In this document: positions 8,132-16,598 of the stretch, one piece after another
Layout of the letters: each line of letters starts with the position of its first letter
How positions within the stretch are numbered: position 1 is the stretch's first letter
Assembly: GCF_020544405.1 (NCBI RefSeq)
Contig: NZ_CP065410.1
Coordinates: 3,286,001 to 3,350,000 of the forward strand
Length of the DNA: 64,000 bases
Source: Pseudomonas sp. IAC-BECa141
Lineage (GTDB): Bacteria > Pseudomonadota > Gammaproteobacteria > Pseudomonadales > Pseudomonadaceae
Direction: 5' to 3'
Position numbers and translations under genes: made by a program
Notes under the pieces: model-generated
Told to the model about the DNA's origin: nothing
The model's input: only the letters and a program-made list of their open reading frames with translations
Database searches by the model: none

Positions 8132-9889
8132 ATGTTGTCCAGCAGATCCACGTCGCCACAAGGCTCCCGAGACGCGCGGTTCGACGGCCTGCTCCATATG
8201 ATCAGGAGGCATTTCGGTGTCGTTACAGTCTTACTCACAACTGGCGACCAAGATCTCCAACGCTTTTGTGCAGGCGCCGGCCCCATTGTGCGGGACGCAC
8301 TGCCAGACTTCCACATGCCACTTCCAAGCGACTCCAACGCTGACTCGTTGCTGCTTGCACCCGATATCAGTCGCGACGAGCATCTACGTAATCACCCGCT
8401 GACAAAGACGTTTCCCTCGCTGCGTTTTCTCGCCGCCTACCCTCTAGAGGCGCCTGGTGGAGGGCAACTCGGCCTGCTGTACTTACTTCATGACGAACCT
8501 CGCGAGCTTAATGCTGAGCAACGAAACGGTTTGCGTGAGTTCGCTCAGTTGGCCGCAGCGGTGCTGCTGCTTAAGGAGTCGGATCGGTCACAATTGGAGC
8601 TCCCGAGTGAGAGCGAGCGACGTAAAGCTCTGGCCATCGCTACTAGCGGAACCGGTGTATGGGATCGCAACGTGCTCACCGGCGAAGTCCATTATTCCAG
8701 TAGTTGGAAGGCTTTGCTGGGCTACACCAACGACGAAATCGGCAACGACGTGTCGGAGGCTTATACCCGCATCCATCCTGCAGATTTCGCCTACGTACTG
8801 GCCGTCTACCAAGAGGCTATCGACGGTCGCACCGAGGTTTTTGAAGTTGAGCACCGACTACGTTGCCGTGACGGCAGTTATAAGTGGGTCTGCAGTCGCG
8901 GCAAGGTGGTGGAATGTGACGGTGCCGGCAAACCGGTTCGCATGGTCGGAACAACCACCGACGTCACTGCCATGTACACCCTGTCGGAACAGATACAGCT
9001 TAACGCAGCGCTGTTGACCGACCTCACCAACGAGGTTCCCGGAATGGTCTTCCAGTCTCGGCGGCACGTGCATGGAAAGTACAGCTTTTCTTATGTAAGC
9101 GCCGGGGCTCTCGATATCTACCGACTATCGCCGGAACAACTCATGCAAGATGCCGACATGCTGCACCTAATCATCCACCCAGATGATTTGGCTGCTTACC
9201 TAAGCTCACTGGAAGCATCCGCGAGAGATCTCAAGCCTTGGCACCTTGAATACCGGGTGCTGCTACCTGGTGAGGGCGCTGCCTGGCGTCAGGGAGGTGC
9301 GCGCCCTCGGCAACTGGCGGACGGTAGCGTACTCTGGCACGGAATTATCACCGATATCACCGAACGCAAACTAATCGAAGCCGAGCTGCAGGTGCTCGCT
9401 AGCACAGATTCACTAACGCAACTATCCAATCGCCGGCATTTCATGCGGCACCTTGAATGCGAGCTGGCGCGGGTGCAGCGCTCTGTAGGCTACCCTGCGG
9501 TAATATTGATGTTCGATCTTGACCACTTCAAGGCCATCAATGATCGCTGGGGCCATTCGGTAGGAGATCTCGCGTTGCAACATTTCTCAGGCATGATCCG
9601 TAAACAGCTGCGTAGAACTGATGCTGCCGGGCGCATGGGTGGCGAGGAGTTTGCGGTGGTATTGAGCAATGCCTGCGTCAACGAGGCCAAAATCTTTGCC
9701 CAGCGTATCCAAGATGAGCTTGCCATTACTCCAGTGGTTCTCGGGCACGAACGTCTGACTTTGGCGGTCAGCGTCGGCATCGCCTGCCTCGACTCAACCG
9801 ATGTCAGCGCCGAGGCGAGCCTGTCACGCAGCGACAAGGCGCTCTACTGCGCCAAGCGTGCCGGGCGCAATCGCATCGAATGTTATTGA
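8132..9889 (+). CDS. Diguanylate cyclase with GAF-like and PAS domains
   Basis: A 585-residue cytoplasmic signalling protein. Residues ~20-150 look GAF-like, followed by two PAS/PAC modules (~165-285 and ~300-410, each ending in a T/D-VT or TDITE motif). The C-terminal GGDEF domain has FDLDHFKAINDRWGHSVGD, an intact GGEEF active-site loop and an RRTD inhibitory I-site five residues before it. It should therefore make c-di-GMP from two GTP and be product-inhibited. There is no membrane segment. GGAG lies eight bases before the ATG. Codon use is less GC-biased than in core genes, in line with a variable region. Confidence 0.9.
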   Translation: MLSSRSTSPQGSRDARFDGLLHMIRRHFGVVTVLLTTGDQDLQRFCAGAGPIVRDALPDFHMPLPSDSNADSLLLAPDISRDEHLRNHPLTKTFPSLRFLAAYPLEAPGGGQLGLLYLLHDEPRELNAEQRNGLREFAQLAAAVLLLKESDRSQLELPSESERRKALAIATSGTGVWDRNVLTGEVHYSSSWKALLGYTNDEIGNDVSEAYTRIHPADFAYVLAVYQEAIDGRTEVFEVEHRLRCRDGSYKWVCSRGKVVECDGAGKPVRMVGTTTDVTAMYTLSEQIQLNAALLTDLTNEVPGMVFQSRRHVHGKYSFSYVSAGALDIYRLSPEQLMQDADMLHLIIHPDDLAAYLSSLEASARDLKPWHLEYRVLLPGEGAAWRQGGARPRQLADGSVLWHGIITDITERKLIEAELQVLASTDSLTQLSNRRHFMRHLECELARVQRSVGYPAVILMFDLDHFKAINDRWGHSVGDLALQHFSGMIRKQLRRTDAAGRMGGEEFAVVLSNACVNEAKIFAQRIQDELAITPVVLGHERLTLAVSVGIACLDSTDVSAEASLSRSDKALYCAKRAGRNRIECY

Positions 9890-9944
9890 AATGGCAGGGC
9901 AAATTCAGACCTCAATCCAGTAACGCCTTAGCGGCGCGTCACAA

Positions 9945-10045
9945 ATGTCCACTTCTGGCCGGAAACAGTCGCTTGCCAACGTCCGCTTCTGGCCGAATGC
10001 AGTCGTTCTTGAGCTGAAGCCAACGGCCAGAAGCAGACTTCGGTT
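9945..10045. repeat. Cluster of dispersed GGCC-type repeats
   Basis: Two direct copies (near 9947-9972 and 9980-10005, core CTTCTGGCCGGAAACAGTCG) and one inverted copy (near 10021-10043, ACGGCCAGAAGCAGACTTCG). The same core recurs near 7990, 11045-11110 and 14360. No coding frame covers this interval. Confidence 0.75.
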
Positions 10046-10092
10046 TGGTCCGCCGCGAGGCTACGACTCAGAACGCTAGCGCTTGGTTGCCA

Positions 10093-10848
10093 CTAGAGCT
10101 GCATGACTGCGAGTGCCCTGCGCAGGGGCTCGTCAGATATCTGAATAGGACCATGAAATGGCACGTCCATGTCCAAAACTAGGTAAACGGAAGCAGCGAT
10201 GAGGAATGACGAGATGATGAACATTCCTATCACCATCGAATTACGGGGAGCGCGGTATCCAAAACTGGCGAAAATGAGCGTCAACCAGGCAACAAGCATC
10301 CCTATAAGCGGGCCAGGAATCGCTCCCTCTGACTGCTCAACGATCCTCCAGCGCTGCTCGATGAGCGAATGGTATTGCTGACGAATATCCTGAAGCATCG
10401 TTTCATGGTAGCGGTCCAGAGGCTTTATAAGAGCCAAAGACTTGCCTATATCATCCAGGTATTTAGCCGCCTCACTGTTACGATGCTGCAGCGCCTCGTC
10501 TCCCCGATACGGGGTCTCGATAGCGCGCTCAAGATATGTGATAAGACGATTTCGCGTGTCTTGCGCCACATCGCCATATCCTCGCAGTGTGCGATCAAAA
10601 ATGATCATGCTGGTTGCATACCCATGGAAGTTTGCGTCGATGGACTCAAAAGTGTTTTTGGCAGAGTTGATCATCAAACCAAAGACCAGCGATGTCATAA
10701 CCACAAAGATGTTGGCTACAAGACGAATTACGGAGTTGGTTTCGTCATCCCGGTGATGGAATGCCAGCTTTGGGTACCATTGCATCATAAGAAGCGAGGC
10801 AGCAACGAGGCACCCAAAAATGGCGAGTGCGATCCAGATTGAATTCAT
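10093..10848 (-). CDS. DUF4239-type membrane protein
   Basis: A 251-residue protein with two N-terminal membrane segments (IALAIFGCLVAASLLMM and LVANIFVVMTSLVFGLMI), a helical cytoplasmic or periplasmic middle, and two C-terminal segments (LIGMLVAWLTLIFASFGY, MFIISSFLIAASVYLVL). This 2+2 layout fits DUF4239, which is distantly related to bestrophin-type channels. No function is established. AGGGTG precedes the ATG at 10848. It is a single gene flanked on both sides by dispersed repeat copies. Confidence 0.8.
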   Translation of the reverse strand: MNSIWIALAIFGCLVAASLLMMQWYPKLAFHHRDDETNSVIRLVANIFVVMTSLVFGLMINSAKNTFESIDANFHGYATSMIIFDRTLRGYGDVAQDTRNRLITYLERAIETPYRGDEALQHRNSEAAKYLDDIGKSLALIKPLDRYHETMLQDIRQQYHSLIEQRWRIVEQSEGAIPGPLIGMLVAWLTLIFASFGYRAPRNSMVIGMFIISSFLIAASVYLVLDMDVPFHGPIQISDEPLRRALAVMQL

Positions 10849-11375
10849 ACGTCAGCACCCTGAGAAATTGAAGTCCAGTCTTGAAGGATAGACCGATTGA
10901 TTCTCTGCGAATTCTGCTCGGCAGAGCCTGCGCCTGCACTTCGGGAATGAGTCCCATACTGATATGAACACCTGCGCTGTTCATAGGTAGATATTGTTCG
11001 AACTATGCTGATCGTTAGAGGTAACGGTTCACGACCGTCTCCTTTTGGCCGACAGCGGCCATTTGTGAGGGACGGCTTTCGGCAATAAGCGGCCAACCCT
11101 GGCCGTCAGGTTTCGGCCAGAAGGGATCATTCCGATGCGTCTACAAAATTGGCATTTAGAACGACGCGCCAGGCTGGAACCCGCCATTCAGTTCGGTCGC
11201 CCGGTAAATCGCACCTTTGGAAGTCCGGCAACGACAACGGCTTCGGCTCCTATCAGCGCGCCATCGGTATCTGTCGGCTTATCCAGCCCCATCCGCGCGC
11301 TGGTGCTGTACAGCGTTGCATAGGGGGTAAAACGTGATGGCGTTCTAAGAAAACAGGATGGGGTAAACAAGGCCG
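10849..11375. other. Intergenic region with dispersed repeats
   Basis: This gap between two leftward genes holds several copies of the dispersed repeat between about 11040 and 11120 (CTCCTTTTGGCCGACAGCGG and neighbours). Short open frames at 11135-11337 (+) and 11188-11400 (-) have no ribosome site or recognisable motif. I treat the part from 11120 to 11375 as non-coding or as a degraded gene. Confidence 0.5.
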
Positions 11376-11849
11376 TCAGTTGGAGAAAAGCGCTGACCAC
11401 CTGTCACCGAACAGGGTGATGGCCAGGCCTGCGAGCATCACCATCGCCCCGGCCAACTTGACGACAGACACCGGTCTTTCCAGTGCCCCCATCAAGCCGA
11501 AATGATCGATTACCAAAGACGAAATGATCTGCCCGGCGATTGCGAGGCCAAGCAGGGCTGACAGACCGATTTTCGGCGCAAGCACCACATAGCTGAGCAA
11601 CGCGCCGGCTCCCAGCAAGCCGCCTACCAGACTCCATAAAGGCTGGGCAGGAATAGCCGCCAGTGAGGCCACTATCCCGCCGCGCATTAATGAAAAAATG
11701 CCCAGACATACTGCTCCGGCAGTAAAAGAAAACAACGCCGCCGCTATGGAATCTCCACCCACACCTTTAGCGAGTTGGCCATTCAGCGTGGTCTGCAAAG
11801 TGATGCCAAGCCCCGCGCAGACGGCTAGCAGGTAGTAGGCTGCGTTCAT
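11376..11849 (-). CDS. DMT-superfamily transporter, YdcZ/DUF606 type
   Basis: A 157-residue, five-helix membrane protein: MNAAYYLLAVCAGLGITLQT, AALFSFTAGAVCLGIFSLM, SLVGGLLGAGALLSYVVLAP, IGLSALLGLAIAGQIISSLVIDHFG and AGAMVMLAGLAITLFG. The conserved 'DHFGLMG' and the small size mark the DUF606 half-size DMT group. The substrate is unknown. It starts 11 bases after the amidohydrolase stop, so the two are likely co-transcribed, and it may import that enzyme's substrate or export its product. Confidence 0.85.
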   Translation of the reverse strand: MNAAYYLLAVCAGLGITLQTTLNGQLAKGVGGDSIAAALFSFTAGAVCLGIFSLMRGGIVASLAAIPAQPLWSLVGGLLGAGALLSYVVLAPKIGLSALLGLAIAGQIISSLVIDHFGLMGALERPVSVVKLAGAMVMLAGLAITLFGDRWSALFSN

Positions 11850-11860
11850 CTCGTGCCTCC

Positions 11861-13261
11861 TTACTTGGCTGACTCAAGCGGCAGGAATTTCTCGACAAAT
11901 ATGTCCGGCTGGTAGCCAGCAGCAGCAAACAGATGCTCACGGGACTCGTCGATTGCCGCACGCAAACTTTCGCCGTCCACGCCCAGCACCTTGCCGCCAC
12001 GTTTGACGATGCGTCCGCCAATCATGACCGTGTCGACGTTGCTGCGTTCTGCTGCGTGTACCACGGTGCCGAAAGCGTTACCTGATGGGTAAAGGTTGAT
12101 GTCCTGCGCGTTGATAAGAATCAGATCAGCTTGCTTGCCGGGGACCAGGCTGCCGACTTTGTCCAGCAAGCCGGCACAGGCGGCGCCGTCGACCGTGGCG
12201 GCTTTGAGCAGGTCATGAGCTGGCAGGGTCACTACCGGATGATGTTCTGCGCCGCAGCAGCGCTGATGGTGCATGCCCATAACGCGCTGCAGATAGAACG
12301 CCACCCGCATCTCCATGAACATGTCGCCGCTGTAGGAGGTTTCGTTATCGACACTCAGTCCCGGGCTGATGCCGTGACGCTGGGCAGACTGCATGGCGAA
12401 CATTCCATCTTCAATGCCGTAGTGGGCATCTGAACGCGGGCATACGTTGACCCGAACGCCAGCCTCGCGAAGGATTTTCCAGCCGGCGTCCGGCAGCGCG
12501 GTGCAGTGGTTGAAGATGTTGTCGGAGCGCAGCAGCCCCTCCCGATGCAATCCTTCCAACTCAGCCGCCATGTCCCCGCCAAAAAACTCGGTGATGATAG
12601 GCAGCCCTAGGCGTCGGGCCTCAGCCCACAGCTCAGGCTCCAGCTGCGCCATTACCGCCAGAGAGAGCAGCGGGTTGTCGCCTTTCTTGATGTATTTTTC
12701 CTGCAGACGCTCCAGATTGCCCGGCCAGTGGGCTTTGTCCCACTCACCCGCAACCGGCGCCCCCGAGGCGTGTAAGGCGCGTATGCCTGCATCGAGCAGC
12801 GCTTCGACAGCGGCATCGGAGTGCTCACCGGTGCGGCTGTTATGCGAGTTGTCCACCAGCGTCGTGATACCGGCATCGATGCAGCCCAGTGCGCTCAGGA
12901 GGTTGCCGATATACATGTCTGCCGGGCGATAGTATTTGGCGAACGAGAAGTGGGTTGCGTTGCAGTAGTCCTCCAGGGTTGCGGCGTTCGGATTGATTCG
13001 TCGTAGTTGCCCTTCCCAAGAGTGGCGGTGCGTGTCGACCATGCCGGGCATGGCAATCATGCCGGACGCCTCGATTACAACGGCATCGCAGGCATCGAGG
13101 TCTTCACCAATGGCCGTGATGGTGCTGCCCTCGATAAGGATATCGCCGCACGCCAGATTGCCGATATCGCCATCCATGCTCAGCACGGTGGCGCCGCGAA
13201 TAAGTGTACGAGCGGCCGGAGCGGCCGGGGCTTGCATGATGCTGCGGTAGTATTCAGCCAT
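11861..13261 (-). CDS. Amidohydrolase-superfamily deaminase/chlorohydrolase-like enzyme
   Basis: A 466-residue metal-dependent hydrolase. The metal-binding motif is DTHRHSWEG near residue 75, followed by Glu/His regions (ITEFFGG, NHCTALPD), the catalytic Asp in LSVDNETSYSGD, and the C-terminal GSLVPGKQADLILIN. This is the cytosine/guanine deaminase and triazine hydrolase branch, and the substrate cannot be told from sequence. The ATG at 13261 with AGAGGCG upstream is preferred to an in-frame TTG. It is divergent from the LysR gene and upstream of a DMT transporter, suggesting a LysR-controlled catabolic unit. Confidence 0.85.
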   Translation of the reverse strand: MAEYYRSIMQAPAAPAARTLIRGATVLSMDGDIGNLACGDILIEGSTITAIGEDLDACDAVVIEASGMIAMPGMVDTHRHSWEGQLRRINPNAATLEDYCNATHFSFAKYYRPADMYIGNLLSALGCIDAGITTLVDNSHNSRTGEHSDAAVEALLDAGIRALHASGAPVAGEWDKAHWPGNLERLQEKYIKKGDNPLLSLAVMAQLEPELWAEARRLGLPIITEFFGGDMAAELEGLHREGLLRSDNIFNHCTALPDAGWKILREAGVRVNVCPRSDAHYGIEDGMFAMQSAQRHGISPGLSVDNETSYSGDMFMEMRVAFYLQRVMGMHHQRCCGAEHHPVVTLPAHDLLKAATVDGAACAGLLDKVGSLVPGKQADLILINAQDINLYPSGNAFGTVVHAAERSNVDTVMIGGRIVKRGGKVLGVDGESLRAAIDESREHLFAAAGYQPDIFVEKFLPLESAK

Positions 13262-13404
13262 TTCAGTACGCCTCTTCAAATTTCGTTGGAAGAAATGTAC
13301 GCAAGGCGATACTGCGGGAAAAAGATGATTAAACTGTTTTTATTATTCAAGAATGACGAATAATAATGCTTTCCCCGGTTACTGCTTTGAGGCTGCTAAC
13401 AGTC

Positions 13405-14298
13405 ATGGATCGTATTCAAGCAATGCAGGTATTCGTCCGTGTGGCTGAGGCAGGAAGCTTTATCCAGGCGGCGCAGACGCTCTCTCTGCCGGCCTCGACG
13501 GTTACCAGCACCGTCAAGAATCTTGAGAAGTACCTGCAGGTGCGCTTGCTAAATAGAACAACACGCCGGGTCAGCCTAACGCCTGAGGGCGCGCAGTACC
13601 TGGGGCAGTGCCGAGAGATACTTGAGCTGATTGAACACACCGAAACCAGCCTGACGGACTCCGTAAAACGGCCGCAGGGGCGTTTGCGGGTCGATATGCC
13701 AGGCGGCATTGCACACTTCATCGTCATGCCAAACCTGCACGACTTTTACACTTGCTACCCGGATATCTACCTGATGATCGGCGTCAACGATCGGCAGGTT
13801 GATCTGATTCAGGAGGGCGTCGATTGCGTTATTCGCACAGGTGAGCTTGATGACTCAACGCTTGTTGCGCGCCCACTGGGCCGGTTTCGCTGGGTCACCT
13901 GTGCGTCTGTTGCCTATCTCGAAGAAAACGGTTCTCCTCAAACACCACTGGATTTGTCACACCACCGGGCCATCCATTACTTTTCGGGCCGCGCAAGGCA
14001 CGCGGGCGAAATGCGCTTCGCACGCGGTACTGAAAAGATCTCAGTTCCGGTAAACGGTACAGCCGCCGTCAACGAGACTGGGCTCTACATCAAAATGTGC
14101 CTTGATGGTTTCGGATTGATTCAGCTTGCTGAGAACGTCGTCAGCGAACACCTGCAAGAGGGTCGGTTGGTCGAAGTGCTTGCTGACTGGCAGCCCGCCT
14201 CGGTTCCTGTGCACCTGCTATATCCGCATCAGCGCTTTCTGTCGCCGGCTGTGAGCGCATTCGCTGATTGGATAGCGGGGCTTATCCGAGACGAGTAA
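13405..14298 (+). CDS. LysR-family transcriptional regulator
   Basis: A 297-residue regulator from MDRIQAMQVFVRVAEAGSFI. The N-terminal winged helix-turn-helix covers residues 1-60 (QAAQTLSLPASTVTSTVKNLEKYL). The C-terminal effector-binding domain runs from about 88 (RPQGRLRVDMPGGIAHFIV). An in-frame ATG at 13366 would add 13 residues, but family members start at the chosen Met. It is divergently placed 143 bases from the amidohydrolase start, so it probably controls that gene and its own promoter in the shared AT-rich gap. Confidence 0.85.
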   Translation: MDRIQAMQVFVRVAEAGSFIQAAQTLSLPASTVTSTVKNLEKYLQVRLLNRTTRRVSLTPEGAQYLGQCREILELIEHTETSLTDSVKRPQGRLRVDMPGGIAHFIVMPNLHDFYTCYPDIYLMIGVNDRQVDLIQEGVDCVIRTGELDDSTLVARPLGRFRWVTCASVAYLEENGSPQTPLDLSHHRAIHYFSGRARHAGEMRFARGTEKISVPVNGTAAVNETGLYIKMCLDGFGLIQLAENVVSEHLQEGRLVEVLADWQPASVPVHLLYPHQRFLSPAVSAFADWIAGLIRDE

Positions 14299-14354
14299 TC
14301 GAGAAAAACCACGAGTCACCGATCTTCTTCGCAGGCCATTACCGAAAACTTGCT

Positions 14355-14392
14355 AGGCGTCCGCTTTTGGCCGAAAGCAGACGGCCAAATAG
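14355..14392. repeat. Dispersed GGCC-type repeat at the prophage left edge
   Basis: This contains the clearest version of the core, GTCCGCTTTTGGCCGAAAGC, followed by AGACGGCC. It lies between the LysR gene and the last preserved phage gene and may mark where the left part of the prophage was lost. Confidence 0.7.
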
Positions 14393-14437
14393 CCAGCTTC
14401 TTGGCGCCGTTGTCACGGGACAGGTCCACAGATACTT

Positions 14438-15040
14438 TTAGCATTCACTCAATGCAAATCCGAAGTCGTCACTGGACACTTGAGCGGCTTCGTTAAGCCG
14501 CTGGCGCAGCGCAGCCGTTAGCTGCCTTTCCACCTCCCATGGATCAGATAGAGCAGCGAGCTTTGGCGCCAATTGGGGAGATAAGCTCATCAGCGATTGG
14601 TTGAGCGAACGTGCCGTCTCATATGCAGCCTTTTGCACGAAGCTGATCTCGACCAGTTCACCCTGCGCCTTGCGAAACTCCATCTCAGCCATCCGCGCCA
14701 GGTAATGCTCGCGATGCGCTCGTGCTTTCTGAAAGTCAGGAGTCTGCCCTTGCACAGGATCAGCGGGCGGCGGCGCAGCCATGTTAGTCGGCTCGGATTG
14801 GGCTGCGACGTGACTGTACACATCACGCTGAAGCCGGTCCTGTTGGTGGCGAGCAGCGACGGCAGCCTTGCTAGGGTCGGCGGTATCGCGGATCAAAGCT
14901 TCAGTGGCCAGTACGTCGACCTGCTTGCCGTTGGGCGACAGGACCAGTCGACCGTTTTCTTTGAGCCAGGTGATATAGCTCGGTGAGCGCCCGATGTGCG
15001 CCGCGAAGGCGCTTTTTGACAGGTACGTGGCAGTGCTCAT
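14438..15040 (-). CDS. Phage terminase small subunit (Nu1-like)
   Basis: A 200-residue protein with an N-terminal DNA-recognition helix-turn-helix (YLSKSAFAAHIGRSPSYITWLKE, residues 5-28), a linker rich in Ala/Pro/Gln, and a helical C-terminal part (ARAHREHYLARMAEMEFRKAQGELVE) as in lambda Nu1-type small terminases that bind cos DNA. GGAGGGCTT precedes the ATG at 15040. The gene that should follow, the terminase large subunit, is absent: host-type sequence and a repeat begin right after its stop. Confidence 0.75.
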   Translation of the reverse strand: MSTATYLSKSAFAAHIGRSPSYITWLKENGRLVLSPNGKQVDVLATEALIRDTADPSKAAVAARHQQDRLQRDVYSHVAAQSEPTNMAAPPPADPVQGQTPDFQKARAHREHYLARMAEMEFRKAQGELVEISFVQKAAYETARSLNQSLMSLSPQLAPKLAALSDPWEVERQLTAALRQRLNEAAQVSSDDFGFALSEC

Positions 15041-15368
15041 AAGCCCTCCTTTTCAGCGGCTTTTCAATGAATCCTTTCAAGATTTTAGTGGATTGAAATT
15101 TCAGTAAGCGGGCGGGCCTCCCACTAACACGATCCCGCGGGTTTCCGACCCCGTGTCCTTTGGAAGTCCCCAGGGTCCCCGGCGGTTTTCTGCCTGGTCC
15201 GGCCGGTCAAGCCTGCATCCGAATGCCATGCCCTGCCCCATCCCTTTGGAAAGACGGACATCCCTGCAAAGCTTTCAGCTAGAGAGAATCCGCGAGTTCG
15301 CTAACCCGTGTAGGGGGCGGCCCTCAGGGAGGACCCGTGAAATCTGCACCCTATCCGACCTGCCCGGC
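15041..15368. other. Gap between holin and terminase genes, possible cos region
   Basis: No gene is visible on either strand. In lambdoid phages cos lies just upstream of the small terminase gene, which is this interval. The reverse strand has GGGTCC followed within 45 bases by CGGGTTAGCGAACTCGCGG, a loose resemblance to the order seen around lambda cos. This assignment is inference only. Confidence 0.3.
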
Positions 15369-15701
15369 TCATGCCTTCGGCTCGGCCTCGCTCAGGTCCA
15401 GCCGCTTGGCCACCCAGCGTTCGTACAAGCTGATGGCGACGTCCGCGCCGGCCATCGCGGTCAGGCAACGTAGGGCGCCCGCTGTCCAGATCGGCAAGCC
15501 CGCACCGACCAGCAACATCATCGCTGACACGCCGCAGACGATGCAGGCGCCGGACCGAAGTGCGAGGCGGCGCAGTAAGGCCCAGCCTCGTGCCCCATCC
15601 TTGTCAGCGCGCCACATCTCGCCGGACACGCCGCCAACCAATGACAGGGCAATCACCAACCAGATCGGCATCTCTGCCAGTGCCTGTTGCTCGTTCGTCA
15701 T
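15369..15701 (-). CDS. Phage holin family protein
   Basis: A 110-residue membrane protein starting MTNEQQALAEMPIWLVIALS. It has hydrophobic segments at ~12-30, ~48-72 (GACIVCGVSAMMLLVGAGLP) and ~78-95, with a charged C-terminal tail (KRLDLSEAEPKA). Size, topology and position directly before the packaging genes fit a class I-type holin that would permeabilise the inner membrane at lysis. AGGGG and CAGGG precede the ATG. No endolysin gene follows, so the lysis cassette is incomplete. Confidence 0.75.
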   Translation of the reverse strand: MTNEQQALAEMPIWLVIALSLVGGVSGEMWRADKDGARGWALLRRLALRSGACIVCGVSAMMLLVGAGLPIWTAGALRCLTAMAGADVAISLYERWVAKRLDLSEAEPKA

Positions 15702-15715
15702 TACCCTGCCCCTTA

Positions 15716-15742
15716 AACAAAAAGACCCGGCGCTATGGCCGG
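15716..15742 (-). terminator. Rho-independent terminator between Q-like gene and holin
   Basis: On the reverse strand GACCCGGC and GCCGGGTC form a stem around a six-base loop, followed by TTTTTGTTT. It would stop leftward transcripts just before the holin, the position where an antiterminator must act to let late genes be read. Confidence 0.8.
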
Positions 15743-16238
15743 GTCGGGTGGTGGGTGGCCTGCCGCGCTTTGCGGTCGCACCCATCGAAGATGGCCCCTT
15801 TTTACAGCTCGATTCTGGTGGCAGCAAGGCCGTTTTAATGCCATCCGGTGAATGTGTGGGTGACGCCCGGTGAACGGCTGGCGAATGTCGGTGAATATCT
15901 CAACACGGCTGGCTTTTGCTTCTGTTGTTTTAGCGGCGTCCCATACGTCCCACTTCTCTAAAACAAGGTGGGACGTCGGAAAGCCCCACAGATTGGGGGC
16001 GTTGCCCCACCGTCCTACTTTTCTTTCTCTTTTCTCGTGTATAGAGAGAAATTTAAAAAGCACGCGTGCGCGTGAACGCGCGTACCTGTGCCCGCTACGC
16101 ATACACGGGTGGGAGGTAAAAAAGGTGGGACGGTGGGACAGCCCAACAACGACAAGGCCTGCGCCCGTCCCATTGCTGCAAAAGCAGTAGGACGGACGCA
16201 GGCCGGTGGGACGGCGTAAGCCAGAGGGATGCCCACGA
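15743..16238. other. Non-coding phage region with GTGGGACG motifs
   Basis: Nearly 500 bases without a credible gene. The motif GTGGGACG or its complement recurs (15946-15953, 15968-15975, and near 16124-16140 and 16205-16213), the first two as an inverted pair. An AT-rich block lies at 16015-16060. This is the expected location of a late promoter and antitermination site for a Q-type protein encoded immediately upstream; that role is inference. Confidence 0.45.
16156..16204 (-). terminator. Large hairpin after the Q-like gene
   Basis: Perfect 8-bp outer arms (GGCCTGCG/CGCAGGCC), an inner CGTCC/GGACG pairing and GCTGC/GCAGT around an AAAA loop make a 49-base hairpin 34 bases beyond the Q-like stop. 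On the reverse strand it is followed by TTGTCGTTGTT, so it may terminate or pause leftward transcription. Confidence 0.5.
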
Positions 16239-16598
16239 TCAAGCCGCTTCCCCCAGGAGGAAGTGCTCGACCACGATGTGGGCGTCATGCAGGCGTTGGT
16301 AGTAGACGTTGCGTGTGCAGCCACTGCGCGTCAGACGTGCCGCCAAGGGCGCGTCAGGCTGGAAGTAATGCACCTGCACCACGGTCATCAACTCGGGGTC
16401 GAGGCGTTTCTTGACGATGCGCTCAATGTCCAAAGACGCCTCGAGCGGCACCCTGCTCCCGCGCCTACCGCGCACCAGTTGGCCACCGCTCTCCATCATC
16501 ATGGCTACCATGTTGCCGCCCGAGTAACCGGCAGCCACCTCGTCGCTGTGCAGCTCCTGCGCCCATTGCTTGAGGGCCATGTCGATCGCTTTAATCAT
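16239..16598 (-). CDS. Phage antitermination Q-like protein
   Basis: A 119-residue protein starting MIKAIDMALKQWAQELHSDE. The C-terminal half contains a helix-turn-helix-like stretch (APLAARLTRSGCTRNVYYQRLHDAHI) typical of the small Q-type antiterminators and related sigma-like phage proteins. It sits where Q is expected, between replication and lysis genes, and is followed by long non-coding DNA and terminators. The start overlaps the end of the VapE-like gene by 8 bases. The exact mode of action cannot be read from sequence. Confidence 0.55.
   Translation of the reverse strand: MIKAIDMALKQWAQELHSDEVAAGYSGGNMVAMMMESGGQLVRGRRGSRVPLEASLDIERIVKKRLDPELMTVVQVHYFQPDAPLAARLTRSGCTRNVYYQRLHDAHIVVEHFLLGEAA

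Noticed and set aside
11135..11400. Short open frames on both strands after the dispersed repeats
   Set aside because: No ribosome site, no recognisable domain and contradictory overlaps; possibly a degraded gene but not supportable.
15041..15368. A definite cos site between holin and terminase
   Set aside because: Position is right and there is a loose similarity to lambda, but I cannot identify cohesive ends; kept only as a low-confidence note.
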